Below, one piece after another: positions 1 to 7,201 of a DNA stretch of 22,305 nt. The first letter of the stretch is position 1. Every line of letters begins with the position of its first letter. This DNA is from a virus. The stretch spans positions 1-22,305 of the IMG/VR virus record IMGVR_UViG_3300044952_001320; one strand, given 5' to 3'. The notes under the pieces are model-generated. The model saw only the letters and a program-made list of their open reading frames with translations, did no database searches and had not been told where the DNA came from. The translations under genes and the position numbers were made by a program.

Positions 1-90
1 GGCAACAAGAGTGCTGGCATGATTGTGCGCGACAGCAGCGAACAGATTGTGCGTGATCTCAGCCGAGTTGTGCCTCACTGGTTCCTGTGA
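1..90 (+). CDS. C-terminal end of an unknown protein (5' truncated)
   Basis: An open frame enters from the left edge in frame 1 and stops at TGA 88-90, leaving 29 residues that end in PHWFL. Nothing in this tail is diagnostic and I assign no function. The stop overlaps the next start as TGATG (ATG at 90), which suggests translational coupling with the downstream small gene and so one transcription unit. Confidence 0.6.
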   Translation, partial: GNKSAGMIVRDSSEQIVRDLSRVVPHWFL

Positions 91-374
91 TGATAGAGCA
101 GGTCCGCAACCAGAGCCTGCTGCGATATGTTCTTACCAACAGCTTTCAAGTGCCTGAAATATGGGACGAAGCCAAAATCAAGGCAGCAAAAGATTGGTGT
201 CAAAATCACTTTGGTGAAGAGCGTGACGGCAACATCCTGTGGGAAGCCAAAGAGGGATGGTTGGATTATATTGATGGTGACTGGAATTTTGTTTGGAATT
301 TAGGTTACGATCACTGTTTATTCTGGTTCAGTAACAAAAGTCGTCTCGCACAATTTGCACTCACTTGGGGGTAA
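90..374 (+). CDS. Small Trp-rich hypothetical protein, first of two paralogues
   Basis: Encodes 94 residues from ATG 90. That ATG overlaps the previous stop in TGATG; a GTG three bases upstream (87) is in frame but less likely. The protein is acidic and aromatic-rich, with a DWCQNHFGE segment near residues 37-45 and a C-terminal motif of the form LFWFSN...LAQFALTWG. The same layout (WCQ.RHGD early, CILFYN...LAEFRLVWA at the end) recurs in the next gene, so the two are diverged tandem copies. Short proteins ending in F.L.WG-type motifs are common among uncharacterised genes of T4-like marine phages (from memory). No signal peptide or membrane segment is visible. The function is unknown, but coding status is well supported by the packing and the paralogy. 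Confidence 0.7.
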   Translation: MIEQVRNQSLLRYVLTNSFQVPEIWDEAKIKAAKDWCQNHFGEERDGNILWEAKEGWLDYIDGDWNFVWNLGYDHCLFWFSNKSRLAQFALTWG

Positions 375-377
375 CAG

Positions 378-725
378 ATGACCCGGTGGCAACACCTGTT
401 CATGCATGAGCACAACACCAGGCGGAATTTGTTTGAGATGGTAGAGTGGTGTCAGCGGCGACACGGGGATGCCATTCTTCTGCCCGAGTGGATCGAGCGT
501 CGACTGCAATGCTCGGCACATGTGTCAAGTTGGGACCAAACACTGGGTGGATGGACAACAGAATGGCGAGACTCGGGCTACAGTTTTTATCACTCAAATC
601 CCAATTTTTGGCCTAGGCTTCAGCAAGTGCCGCATAACATCCCTCAGGATCTTGAGCGTTTCCCATTATGTATCCTGTTTTACAACCGTGAGGATTTGGC
701 AGAGTTCCGGCTTGTTTGGGCATAG
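378..725 (+). CDS. Small Trp-rich hypothetical protein, second paralogue
   Basis: Encodes 115 residues, starting three bases after the previous stop. It shares the EWCQRRHGD segment (about residues 23-31) and the C-terminal FYNRED-LAEFRLVWA pattern with the 94-residue protein upstream. It carries an extra middle section containing SSWDQTLGGWTTEW. The conserved parts are the N-terminal helix-like segment and the terminal strand, so the family looks like one small alpha/beta domain with a variable centre. The function is unknown. A longer frame starting at 469 and running into the UV endonuclease overlaps this gene; I consider that extension spurious. Confidence 0.7.
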   Translation: MTRWQHLFMHEHNTRRNLFEMVEWCQRRHGDAILLPEWIERRLQCSAHVSSWDQTLGGWTTEWRDSGYSFYHSNPNFWPRLQQVPHNIPQDLERFPLCILFYNREDLAEFRLVWA

Positions 726-774
726 ACTTTGCAGATTCTTCGTGTATTTTGATTGTGTGTTAAGGATTTACGCT

Positions 775-1800
775 ATGCCTGACCAACGAATTGGATTTGC
801 CTGCAAGCTTATGACTGAGCAAACCTTCTCAGACAAAAAAATGGAAAAACAATGGTACTCTGATTACAACACCAAAAGCACTACTATTACATCACTGGAA
901 AAACTGCCGCGCACACAGGCTATTGAAAAACTTTGTGAAATTATTCGTTATAACATTGCTGTGTTAACACGTCAGTTTCAGCTTGTGGGTAGTTGGCCGG
1001 AATCTTTGCGCATGATGCGAATTGGAAGTGAGATTTTGCCAGCTCGGACGCATGCTCGATGGAGTTCTGTGTATCAAGAGCCTGTGTTGATTGAAACACT
1101 CAGGGGATTTAGCGCAGTTGGAAAACTAGCACGAGATTTTGATATCCGGCTCAGTAGCCATCCTGGACAGTTCACTATGCTCGTATCACATACTCCTGAG
1201 GTGGTTGAACGTGCTATTGAAGATCTTGAATACCATAGTGAGATTTTTCGACTGATGGGGTTCGACAGCAGCGACCAACGACAGGAGATCAACATCCATG
1301 GCGGGGCAAAACGAGCAGACTTTCTGGATTATTTTCAACACAGTTTCGCACGTCTTGCGAGTGATACCAAACAGTGGCTGAGTGTGGAAAATGATGAGTA
1401 CAGCTATTGTCTAGACCATCTATTGCCGCTCCACGATAAGGTGAAAATTTGCCTTGACATCAACCATTACTGGATTCATCAAGGACAGTATCTAGCTCCT
1501 GATGATCCGAGACTTAAATCAGTTATTGACAGTTGGCGAGGCGCACGACCAGAAATTCATGTGGCATTCCCTCATGAAGATGTGTTGGCTGATCACAGCA
1601 CATCAGCCCGACCTGACATTACACTGTTGGAAGCCAGTGGTATGAAACGTAGTAAACTACGTGCGCACAGCAAGCGAGCATGGAACAAGGCATTGAATAG
1701 TTATTGCCTAGAGTTTTGGGACAGGATGGATCTAATGTGCGAGGCCAAGGAAAAGAACTTAGCTGCTAGAGAATTATATGACTATTCTCAAACACTATAA
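775..1800 (+). CDS. uvsE: UV-damage endonuclease, UvsE/UVDE family
   Basis: A 341-residue protein starting at ATG 775, with AAGGA eight bases upstream (762-766). The open frame continues to 469, but only through the body of the preceding gene. UVDE enzymes are TIM-barrel, metal-dependent nucleases that nick 5' of UV photoproducts and abasic lesions, starting a light-independent repair route. The family signature is visible in order: RIGFA at the N-terminus, HPGQF near residue 129, NIHGG near 175, SVEND near 205, LDINH near 228-231, then a late FPHED. These His, Glu and Asp residues correspond to the metal ligands of the family. The length of about 340 is normal for bacterial UvsE, so the enzyme is probably active. 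A sunlit habitat would give it an obvious use. An exact late promoter overlaps its stop codon and serves the next gene. Confidence 0.9.
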   Translation: MPDQRIGFACKLMTEQTFSDKKMEKQWYSDYNTKSTTITSLEKLPRTQAIEKLCEIIRYNIAVLTRQFQLVGSWPESLRMMRIGSEILPARTHARWSSVYQEPVLIETLRGFSAVGKLARDFDIRLSSHPGQFTMLVSHTPEVVERAIEDLEYHSEIFRLMGFDSSDQRQEINIHGGAKRADFLDYFQHSFARLASDTKQWLSVENDEYSYCLDHLLPLHDKVKICLDINHYWIHQGQYLAPDDPRLKSVIDSWRGARPEIHVAFPHEDVLADHSTSARPDITLLEASGMKRSKLRAHSKRAWNKALNSYCLEFWDRMDLMCEAKEKNLAARELYDYSQTL

Positions 1801-1803
1801 ATA
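1796..1803 (+). promoter_or_regulatory. T4-type late promoter (exact TATAAATA)
   Basis: TATAAATA, the T4 late (gp55) -10 element, overlaps the uvsE stop and lies 40 bases before the speD-like start. It is the only exact eight-base match I found. Variants sharing the TAAATA core lie before several other genes in the window. Confidence 0.65.
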
Positions 1804-1843
1804 ACCACTTAAACCATCTTTTATACCAAGGAGCACATATGAG

Positions 1844-2224
1844 ATGAAAAACCTACCAAGCTGGGGCAAACATTTGGTCGTAGATGCAGCAGGGTGCAAT
1901 GAAGCCATCAACGACAAAGAGACTGTAACCAAATGGGTTGACCAACTGGTTAACGATATTGATATGATTGCATTTGGTCGACCAGAGATTCATTGGTTCG
2001 CAGACCACGATGTTACTAAAGCTGGTATCAGTGCTGTGCAACTTATTACTACATCGGCTATTGTATGTCATTTTGTACCTCACACTTGGACACTTCACCT
2101 AGACGTGTTTTCTTGTAAGGACTTTGATTCCAATATTGTGCTCAAGCTGTTGCAGGAATATTTTGGGGTGAAAGCTTGGAATATCAAGGAGTTTGAACGC
2201 GAAGCTCCTGACCTCAATAGCTGA
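1844..2224 (+). CDS. speD: SpeD-like pyruvoyl-dependent decarboxylase (AdoMet decarboxylase family)
   Basis: A 126-residue protein with AAGGAG at 1828-1833, ten bases before ATG 1844. A nearer ATG at 1839 reads only ATG-AGA-TGA. SpeD proenzymes self-cleave at a serine that becomes the pyruvoyl cofactor and decarboxylate S-adenosylmethionine for spermidine synthesis. The match includes GKHLVVDAAGCN (residues 8-19), the KAGIS segment, and DVFSC (87-91). Compared with the Thermotoga-type enzyme (Ser63, His68, Cys83), this protein has Ser71, His76 and Cys91 at identical spacing (+5 and +20). The residue before the cleavage serine is Thr70, not the usual Glu, and the following HTWPE motif is altered. 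Some phage SpeD homologues have shifted to arginine or ornithine decarboxylation, so the substrate is uncertain. No other polyamine gene is in the window. Confidence 0.78.
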   Translation: MKNLPSWGKHLVVDAAGCNEAINDKETVTKWVDQLVNDIDMIAFGRPEIHWFADHDVTKAGISAVQLITTSAIVCHFVPHTWTLHLDVFSCKDFDSNIVLKLLQEYFGVKAWNIKEFEREAPDLNS

Positions 2225-2246
2225 ATTATATTATAAGGAAAAAGTA

Positions 2247-2834
2247 ATGCTTATAGGTTATGCAAGGACTAGCACACATGAACAATCCGCAAGTCTAGAA
2301 TCTCAAATTGCAGCATTGCAACAGGCTGGGTGTGAAAAAATCTTCGCAGAACAAACCAGTGCTGTTGGAAGTAGACCGCAGCTCACCGCAGCGATGTCAT
2401 ATATTCGTGAAAAAGATGTGTTTATGGTTACACGAGTAGACCGGTTGGCTCGAAGTACATCAGATCTTCTCAAAATTGTAGAAGATTTGGAAAAGCGAGA
2501 AATTGGCCTAATAGTGCAGAGCATGAACGGCATGGAATTAGACACACGAAATGCAATATCCAAGTTGATGCTGACTGTTTTAGGCGCAGTAGCAGAGTTT
2601 GAGCGTCAAATGATGCTTGAGCGGCAGCGAGAGGGCATCGCCAAGGCAAAGGCAGAGCGGCGCTACAAGGGCAGGGCGCCAACAGCACGCAGGCAGCTGG
2701 CTGAGATTCAGTCACTAAAATCCCAAGGGGTTGGTGCAAGTGAGATCGCAAGGCGGCTTAAGATCAATAGGTCAAGCGTTTATCGAGTGTTGGCACCAAA
2801 CTCTGTTATCAGCCCACTGGTTCAAGGTAAGTAA
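2247..2834 (+). CDS. Serine recombinase (resolvase/invertase family)
   Basis: A 195-residue protein. The start at ATG 2247 is chosen because AAGGAA (2235-2240) sits six bases upstream; the frame is open further up, but inside speD. The N-terminal catalytic domain has YARTST with the nucleophile Ser9, the RVDRLARS motif (Arg66, Arg69), and the long helix around AVAEFERQ (about 114-121). A C-terminal helix-turn-helix follows (GVGASEIARRLKINRSSVYRVL region, 151-172). This is the size and layout of DNA invertases and resolvases such as Hin or gamma-delta. It would recombine short paired sites, but I see no obvious inverted crossover sites or invertible segment nearby. It converges on the minus-strand cupin gene with only 19 bases between stops. 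It could be a stray transposon resolvase or a regulator of phage gene inversion. Confidence 0.88.
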   Translation: MLIGYARTSTHEQSASLESQIAALQQAGCEKIFAEQTSAVGSRPQLTAAMSYIREKDVFMVTRVDRLARSTSDLLKIVEDLEKREIGLIVQSMNGMELDTRNAISKLMLTVLGAVAEFERQMMLERQREGIAKAKAERRYKGRAPTARRQLAEIQSLKSQGVGASEIARRLKINRSSVYRVLAPNSVISPLVQGK

Positions 2835-2853
2835 GTATAATGGCCACTGGTAC

Positions 2854-3117
2854 CTAATCTTCAACTATCAACAATTTCAAATCCCCTGAGCCCTTCAATA
2901 GTCTATGGAAGGTGTCTCGGGGGATTCTCACGACATCGCCGGGCTTGAGATTGCAGGGCATGCAGTTGTCCATTTGAAGTTGCCAACCATTACCCTCAAC
3001 CACTGTAACAAGTCTGTGACAGTGATCTCGATGCCACACTAGCTCATGAGAATCTACAGATTGAAAGAATGTTCTTTCCAAACCTTGAATTTGTTTGTTG
3101 TCACTGTAGGGATTCAT
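2854..3117 (-). CDS. Small cupin-fold protein
   Basis: An 87-residue protein on the minus strand. I chose ATG 3117 because it overlaps the upstream gene's stop as TAATG; an in-frame ATG at 3126 would add three residues. The sequence is a minimal one-domain cupin. Motif 1 carries His29, His32 and His34, followed by VVEGNGW; motif 2 is KPGDVVRIPRDTFH (58-71) with His71. The three His plus the late His are the usual metal ligands, so it may bind a divalent metal. Small cupins occur in many T4-like phages without a known role. Its place after the MKIQDL protein suggests one transcript from the late promoter ahead of that gene. Confidence 0.75.
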   Translation of the reverse strand: MNPYSDNKQIQGLERTFFQSVDSHELVWHRDHCHRLVTVVEGNGWQLQMDNCMPCNLKPGDVVRIPRDTFHRLLKGSGDLKLLIVED

Positions 3118-3695
3118 TACCACCATTTGGCACTAATTGGACTCAATCCCAAGGATTTAGTATAGCGGGGAACTCTACACGCCCAGTATCCAGCCTTCAT
3201 TTTGTCTGTTTTTTGTTCACAGTTGTGACGAGAAGCAAACGCTTTGCGTCGTTTGGGATCGCGGATTTTAACACTCAAACCTGACACATCACCAAAGGCA
3301 ATTTTTTTGACCCTGCCTGTTTTGGGATTCTTGACGTAGACGTAATACTTTTTAGGACCGCCTCTCTTGGGCTTGTTGAGCTCAACAGCTTTTCCTTGAT
3401 ACTCAGCCTCATCAAGACTTTCTGGAGTTTCAAAAATACAATCCAACGGAACCATTCTGCCTTCATACACACCAAACGTGCCTAAATCACTCTCAATCAT
3501 GTCCTGGTCAAGAGCGTGTTCCAAGAGTATATCTCCACAAGAAACACGACGTCGCATCTCACAAAAAAACTCAAACCAAGCTGGGCTGTGAATACGGAAT
3601 ATGTTATCAACTAGCGGAACTTTGTTATCCTGGTGCCATTGAATGGCTTGATTTACACTTTCATTCAAAGGTTGCGTAAGGTCTTGAATTTTCAT
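3117..3695 (-). CDS. Hypothetical protein with MKIQDL leader and C-terminal basic/Cys module
   Basis: A 192-residue protein starting at ATG 3695 on the minus strand. A GGGAA purine run lies a few bases upstream, and TAAATA (3731-3726) lies 30 bases upstream. The first residues, MKIQDL, match the leader of the large plus-strand proteins in this window, so it may be packaged too. Residues 20-110 form an acidic globular region with no recognised motif. Residues about 115-186 form a compact basic module (KKYYVYVKNPKTGRVKKI, then KIRDPKRRKAFASRHNC and GYWACR). I remember this module from numerous T4-like marine phage proteins, where its role is unknown. It ends in PISAKWW. The function is not assigned; a virion-associated, nucleic-acid-binding role is a guess from charge and leader. 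Confidence 0.7.
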   Translation of the reverse strand: MKIQDLTQPLNESVNQAIQWHQDNKVPLVDNIFRIHSPAWFEFFCEMRRRVSCGDILLEHALDQDMIESDLGTFGVYEGRMVPLDCIFETPESLDEAEYQGKAVELNKPKRGGPKKYYVYVKNPKTGRVKKIAFGDVSGLSVKIRDPKRRKAFASRHNCEQKTDKMKAGYWACRVPRYTKSLGLSPISAKWW

Positions 3696-3725
3696 TTGGT
3701 TTCCCAGATCTTGAAACGTTTGTGT

Positions 3726-3731
3726 TATTTA
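3726..3731 (-). promoter_or_regulatory. Candidate late promoter core TAAATA (minus strand)
   Basis: Read on the minus strand, TAAATA overlaps the sirtuin stop codon and ends 30 bases before ATG 3695. The distance matches that of the plus-strand late promoter candidates ahead of the other MK[L/I]-leader genes. Confidence 0.45.
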
Positions 3732-4460
3732 GAAACCAAAATGCTCTTGTAAGATCTTGTTTATTTTGTGCAGTTGTTGAGTTACAGGCCCTAATAGGCA
3801 GTGAGTCCAGTGAGAAGGAACTATCGGAGGCAAGTAGCCGTCAATGTCCCGATTTAAATTTAACACGTTGATTACACTAGGACAATCCAACACTTTTGCG
3901 AAGTTATCAACAGGAACAACTGAGCCTGATGTTCCAATACACAGGAACAGGCTTTTGTCTGTAAGGCTGTCCAGTGTGTTGTAGAGATATTCGTATTTGG
4001 GTGCTGGTTCACCAAACAACACTACCGCAGGCTTGACATCAGTAAGGCTTTGGCAATTGGGACAACCTAGAGATATGTTGTATCGAGTGTAGCCAATATT
4101 CCAAACATAACTGCAATTTTCGCATTGCATTTCATCCAGCTGTCCGTGAACATGCACAACAGGGGTGCAACCAGCCTCCTCTAGCAAGAGGTCTGCATTT
4201 TGAGTTATCACTGTTGCACTGTATTTTCTCTGCCATTCTGCCACCTGTTTGTGGGCGGCGTTTGGCTGAAACTTCTGAAGCATTTCCCGTAAGTCGCTGT
4301 GAAATTCATTTACAATTTGGCTGTTTTGTCGCCAAGTGGAGTAGTTACTGTAAACCATTGGATCATAACGGCTCCATAAACCTTCACTATCTTCTCTAAA
4401 TGTGGGGATGCCGCTTTCGGCACTCAAGCCAGCGCCGCTGAAAATCAATAATTGGGTCAT
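3729..4460 (-). CDS. Sir2-family NAD+-dependent deacylase (sirtuin)
   Basis: A 243-residue protein from ATG 4460. A TTG at 4487 would add nine residues, but the family normally starts just before the GAG motif. All sirtuin hallmarks are present: GAGLSAESGIPTFR (9-22) for NAD+ binding; TQNAD (86-90) where most members have TQNID; HVHG with catalytic His105; a four-Cys zinc site (C113, C116, C133, C136); VLFGE (147-151); and GTSGSVVPV (176-184). The length matches a minimal bacterial CobB-type enzyme. It should remove acyl groups from lysines using NAD+; pure NADase activity is an alternative for some Sir2 domains. It heads a minus-strand block and is divergent from a gene encoding GNAT-like and ART-like domains. 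Acyl-lysine and NAD+ chemistry therefore cluster here. No clear promoter is visible for it. Confidence 0.92.
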   Translation of the reverse strand: MTQLLIFSGAGLSAESGIPTFREDSEGLWSRYDPMVYSNYSTWRQNSQIVNEFHSDLREMLQKFQPNAAHKQVAEWQRKYSATVITQNADLLLEEAGCTPVVHVHGQLDEMQCENCSYVWNIGYTRYNISLGCPNCQSLTDVKPAVVLFGEPAPKYEYLYNTLDSLTDKSLFLCIGTSGSVVPVDNFAKVLDCPSVINVLNLNRDIDGYLPPIVPSHWTHCLLGPVTQQLHKINKILQEHFGF

Positions 4461-4509
4461 GTTAAATTGTGTTGAAAATAGATTCAAGGTGCAACTCTAC
4501 AGTCGCAAG

Positions 4510-4515
4510 TAAATA
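4510..4515 (+). promoter_or_regulatory. Candidate late promoter core TAAATA
   Basis: AGTAAATA lies in the divergent gap, with the core ending 29 bases before ATG 4545. It would drive the operon 4545-10123, whose genes overlap each other. The same core recurs at similar spacing before 10154 and 10669. Confidence 0.5.
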
Positions 4516-4544
4516 TTGCATAAACTTTTAGTATCCAGTGGCCT

Positions 4545-6566
4545 ATGAAATTATCTAATTTGTTTGATCCCCGCTCTACAAGACCAACTATAGCTCTTCT
4601 TACTTCTTGTGGAACACCATCGCAACCCTATAACGAACAAATTTCTCGCCAACTGACGGAGGCAAGAAGTCAACTGGGAACGCAAGGCAAAGCCTATCGT
4701 GCCTTGCGTGCCATCAGTCACGTTTTGGAATCGCAGAAGCTTTTTGAAAACGATCCCGAAATAAGTGACACCAGCATTTGGCTCTACACTGAAGGTTGCC
4801 AAAGTGCATTGCACATACTGCTTGACAACCAGACAGCAAAAATCACTTGGTTAGGTAGTTTGAACGGCACTGGCAGGCAACTGTTGGAACAGGGGTTAGC
4901 ACAAAGCAAGAAACAAGGTGCGTCATTAGCTGTTGTGAAACCCATCTGGAACAGCCACAAATTTTATGAGCAGATGGGATTTCAAGATCAAGGAACTGGT
5001 TATTGGAACTTACCTCTTGTTGAATCAGCTAATCAACTGGATCGTGCAGATCTGGAAGACTTATTGGGTGAAATCAAATATGAGCAAGAAGAGATTGACA
5101 ATGCCAGCTATGATGCTGCGGGTTCAAAGTATGAAAAACTTGACCAGGATTTCAAAGCCCTAGAGGCTGTTGCCTATGTGGTCAAAAATAACTTACGAGC
5201 ACTTGACGATCCCAAATTGGGAAAAAATAGCATTTTCCTCTACAACTATACACCAGATCTAGGCGTGTTCAGTGTAACTGCAATACATGTGGTTATTGAA
5301 AATCAAGTGGCGCATGTGAAATGGTTGGGCAGTTATGACAACAACCCTGGTGCTGGCAAAGCGTTGATGTTACAGGCCTTAACTGTGGCAAAGAGCAAGG
5401 GTGCCACCAAGAGTGTCGTTGAGGCAAAATGGGAAAGCGAAGGCTTTTATCACAAGCTGGGCTACGATGTGGAGCACAGAGGCTCTGACAACCCATTTAC
5501 TGGCACTAGTTTAGTCCAGATGGGAAAGAAGTTGGAAGAAGCTTGGACCGATGAAGACCAGCGCATGGTTCACAAAAATCCCACAATTCAAGATTTGAAA
5601 AGGTTAGCACGCAACAACAAGTATCACAGTGCTAGATTTGTTATCTACAAAGATGGCAGTGTTGTGGCTGCTGACAGCGAGCATTTCACGCATCACAGTG
5701 CTGCACCGGCCATGGGCGCTTGGGCTTTGAGAGGGTATGTGCAATACTTGGGTACCAATGACTATGCCTATCGCAGCATGGAAGTCTACAGTCCCAAAAG
5801 TGTGGATCATCCCATTTTCCGTGTGTGGGAGAGAGCTGGAATAGAGAATGGTAATCCTGACCACCAACGCAATCAAATTTCTGAAGACGTCTCTCCCAAA
5901 AGACAGAAGTATCGAGCCACATGGAGAGGCAGGTTGGCTGAATATGACCCCAACTTCTTTGATGTCGAAGAGGACAAATACACTGACGATGATGGCAAAG
6001 TCATTCTTGTCAAAGACAAACTCATACCTAGTTCCAATCTTCAAGCAAATCTAGACATCACACCCAATCCACAATTGGTGTATCGCGGCATGAGCAATGC
6101 GGAGTTTGAAGTTATCAAAAAGACTGGGAAGATTCAAAGCCGAGGCGACTACAACATGGGAGGGCAAGAGGGGCTCACCTACTTCAGCACTGATCCCCAG
6201 TCTGCAGAAGCCTATGCCAACAGTTTTGCCCCCTGGAAACACAAAGCCACTTGGGACAAGCCAGCATGGGTCATCGCTGTGCCCAAGCCTGATCCCAGCA
6301 GGGTGAGAAAGGTGGCTGGCACTGGGGAGCATGAGGTAGGTATCGAGGGTACAATCCCAGCCAGCGAGATTCGGGAAGTTTACCGAGGCAGGGTGGTAGA
6401 GTACGACCCAGGGGTGCCAGAGCAAGTGGCTCCGTCAGCTTGGCTGCACTGGGAAAAGATTCCTGTGAGATTTGATAAGATCACAGAGGTGTTTGCGCTG
6501 GATGCTGGATTGCCACTTGTTGAGCTAGATACAGACACTGTAGAAAAAAATTGGACAAAAAAATGA
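4545..6566 (+). CDS. Double GNAT-like plus ADP-ribosyltransferase-like multidomain protein, putative packaged effector
   Basis: A 673-residue mosaic. The leader MKLSNLFDP resembles a T4 capsid-targeting sequence. Residues about 50-155 and 205-310 are two GNAT-like domains. Each ends in the typical pattern of a Gly-rich turn (NGTGRQLL; NPGAGKALM), a helix, a strand, and N/E..FY..(M/L)G(F/Y). Residues 345-430 form an unassigned alpha/beta region. Residues 455-645 form an ART-like domain: VYRGM with Arg514, a TYFSTD strand (545-550), and GTGEHEVG giving an ExE pair (Glu595, Glu597). That matches the R / S-T / ExE order of Arg-specific ADP-ribosyltransferases. T4 Alt, a packaged ART of similar size, is the obvious comparison. 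The ART segment is duplicated in the 10669 gene. The last residues overlap the next gene by ATGA. The fold calls come from motifs by eye: GNAT fairly likely, ART likely, activity unproven. Confidence 0.72.
   Translation: MKLSNLFDPRSTRPTIALLTSCGTPSQPYNEQISRQLTEARSQLGTQGKAYRALRAISHVLESQKLFENDPEISDTSIWLYTEGCQSALHILLDNQTAKITWLGSLNGTGRQLLEQGLAQSKKQGASLAVVKPIWNSHKFYEQMGFQDQGTGYWNLPLVESANQLDRADLEDLLGEIKYEQEEIDNASYDAAGSKYEKLDQDFKALEAVAYVVKNNLRALDDPKLGKNSIFLYNYTPDLGVFSVTAIHVVIENQVAHVKWLGSYDNNPGAGKALMLQALTVAKSKGATKSVVEAKWESEGFYHKLGYDVEHRGSDNPFTGTSLVQMGKKLEEAWTDEDQRMVHKNPTIQDLKRLARNNKYHSARFVIYKDGSVVAADSEHFTHHSAAPAMGAWALRGYVQYLGTNDYAYRSMEVYSPKSVDHPIFRVWERAGIENGNPDHQRNQISEDVSPKRQKYRATWRGRLAEYDPNFFDVEEDKYTDDDGKVILVKDKLIPSSNLQANLDITPNPQLVYRGMSNAEFEVIKKTGKIQSRGDYNMGGQEGLTYFSTDPQSAEAYANSFAPWKHKATWDKPAWVIAVPKPDPSRVRKVAGTGEHEVGIEGTIPASEIREVYRGRVVEYDPGVPEQVAPSAWLHWEKIPVRFDKITEVFALDAGLPLVELDTDTVEKNWTKK
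5910..6473 (+). repeat. ART-like domain segment, copy 1
   Basis: Codes for residues 456-643 of the 4545 gene. It is a diverged direct repeat of 11194-11757 in the 10669 gene; by eye roughly 70 percent of residues agree across about 188 positions. The shared block runs from YRA.WRGRL through the last Trp-rich stretch SAWLHWEK. It has clean edges and unrelated flanks, as expected of domain shuffling. Confidence 0.75.
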
Positions 6567-7201
6567 GTTATTTAAATCACAACATTCCAGTCGTCACATG
6601 CTTGATACGCAATGAGTATCTCTTTAACCACACTCAAGGGCATGGTGAGTTTACTCCTTGCGACGTTCACAGTGTTGCCAGCTTGCAAAAACGCACACCG
6701 TTATTTGAAGCATTTTTGGAAAACGGAGTCAACTGGACCCGCAGGCCCATAACCGCATTTTGCTGGAAACCAGATGCTCCAGTGAGACCTCTGCACGATC
6801 ATATGTATTGGGATTGTTTTAGTCCCTATATCGATGTACAAGTTCGGGCTAGATTGGCAGGGTTGCGGGCAGATTTGATCACATGGAAAGGTGAAAAACG
6901 TCAAGGTCATTACATGATGACATTGGATTGGAGTTGGGAAAACGCTGTAATGGCTGATCTCAACTTCAGCGAAACTCCAGAGCACAAGTGCGCTCACATG
7001 TTTCGCATGGATGAAGGCAACTATTACCTTTATCCTAACAACAGAATTGTTTGGCATGACAATGCTTGGGTGAAAAATCCCATCACACAAAATCCTGGTT
7101 ATTTGATAGACATGAACATCTACAGTGTGGAAAATGCTGTGAAGTTTTTCACAGATGATCGCTATGTAACAGGAATAGCCACTGAGGAAAAACAGCCATG
7201 A
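6563..7201 (+). CDS. Hypothetical protein, 212 residues, operon member
   Basis: Starts at ATG 6563, which overlaps the preceding stop as ATGA; an in-frame TTG at 6551 is less likely. It ends with another ATGA overlap to the next gene, so translation is coupled on both sides. The protein is rich in Trp, His and Asn. Features include VVTCLIRNEYLFN near the start, a His/Asp pair in PLHDHMYWDCF (about residues 75-85), and a C-terminal NIYSVENAVKFF. There is no MKL leader, signal peptide or membrane segment. I do not recognise a family. Being locked between two putative packaged multidomain proteins suggests a related role, such as a chaperone, immunity or assembly partner, but that is context only. 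Confidence 0.75.
   Translation: MSYLNHNIPVVTCLIRNEYLFNHTQGHGEFTPCDVHSVASLQKRTPLFEAFLENGVNWTRRPITAFCWKPDAPVRPLHDHMYWDCFSPYIDVQVRARLAGLRADLITWKGEKRQGHYMMTLDWSWENAVMADLNFSETPEHKCAHMFRMDEGNYYLYPNNRIVWHDNAWVKNPITQNPGYLIDMNIYSVENAVKFFTDDRYVTGIATEEKQP

Noticed and set aside
469-774. In-frame 102-codon extension upstream of the UV endonuclease
   Set aside because: It overlaps the well-supported 378-725 gene. The internal ATG 775 has a good Shine-Dalgarno, and UVDE proteins begin at this point (RIGFA).
2835-2853. Terminator between the convergent recombinase and cupin genes
   Set aside because: The 19-base gap has no stable stem followed by a T tract on either strand.
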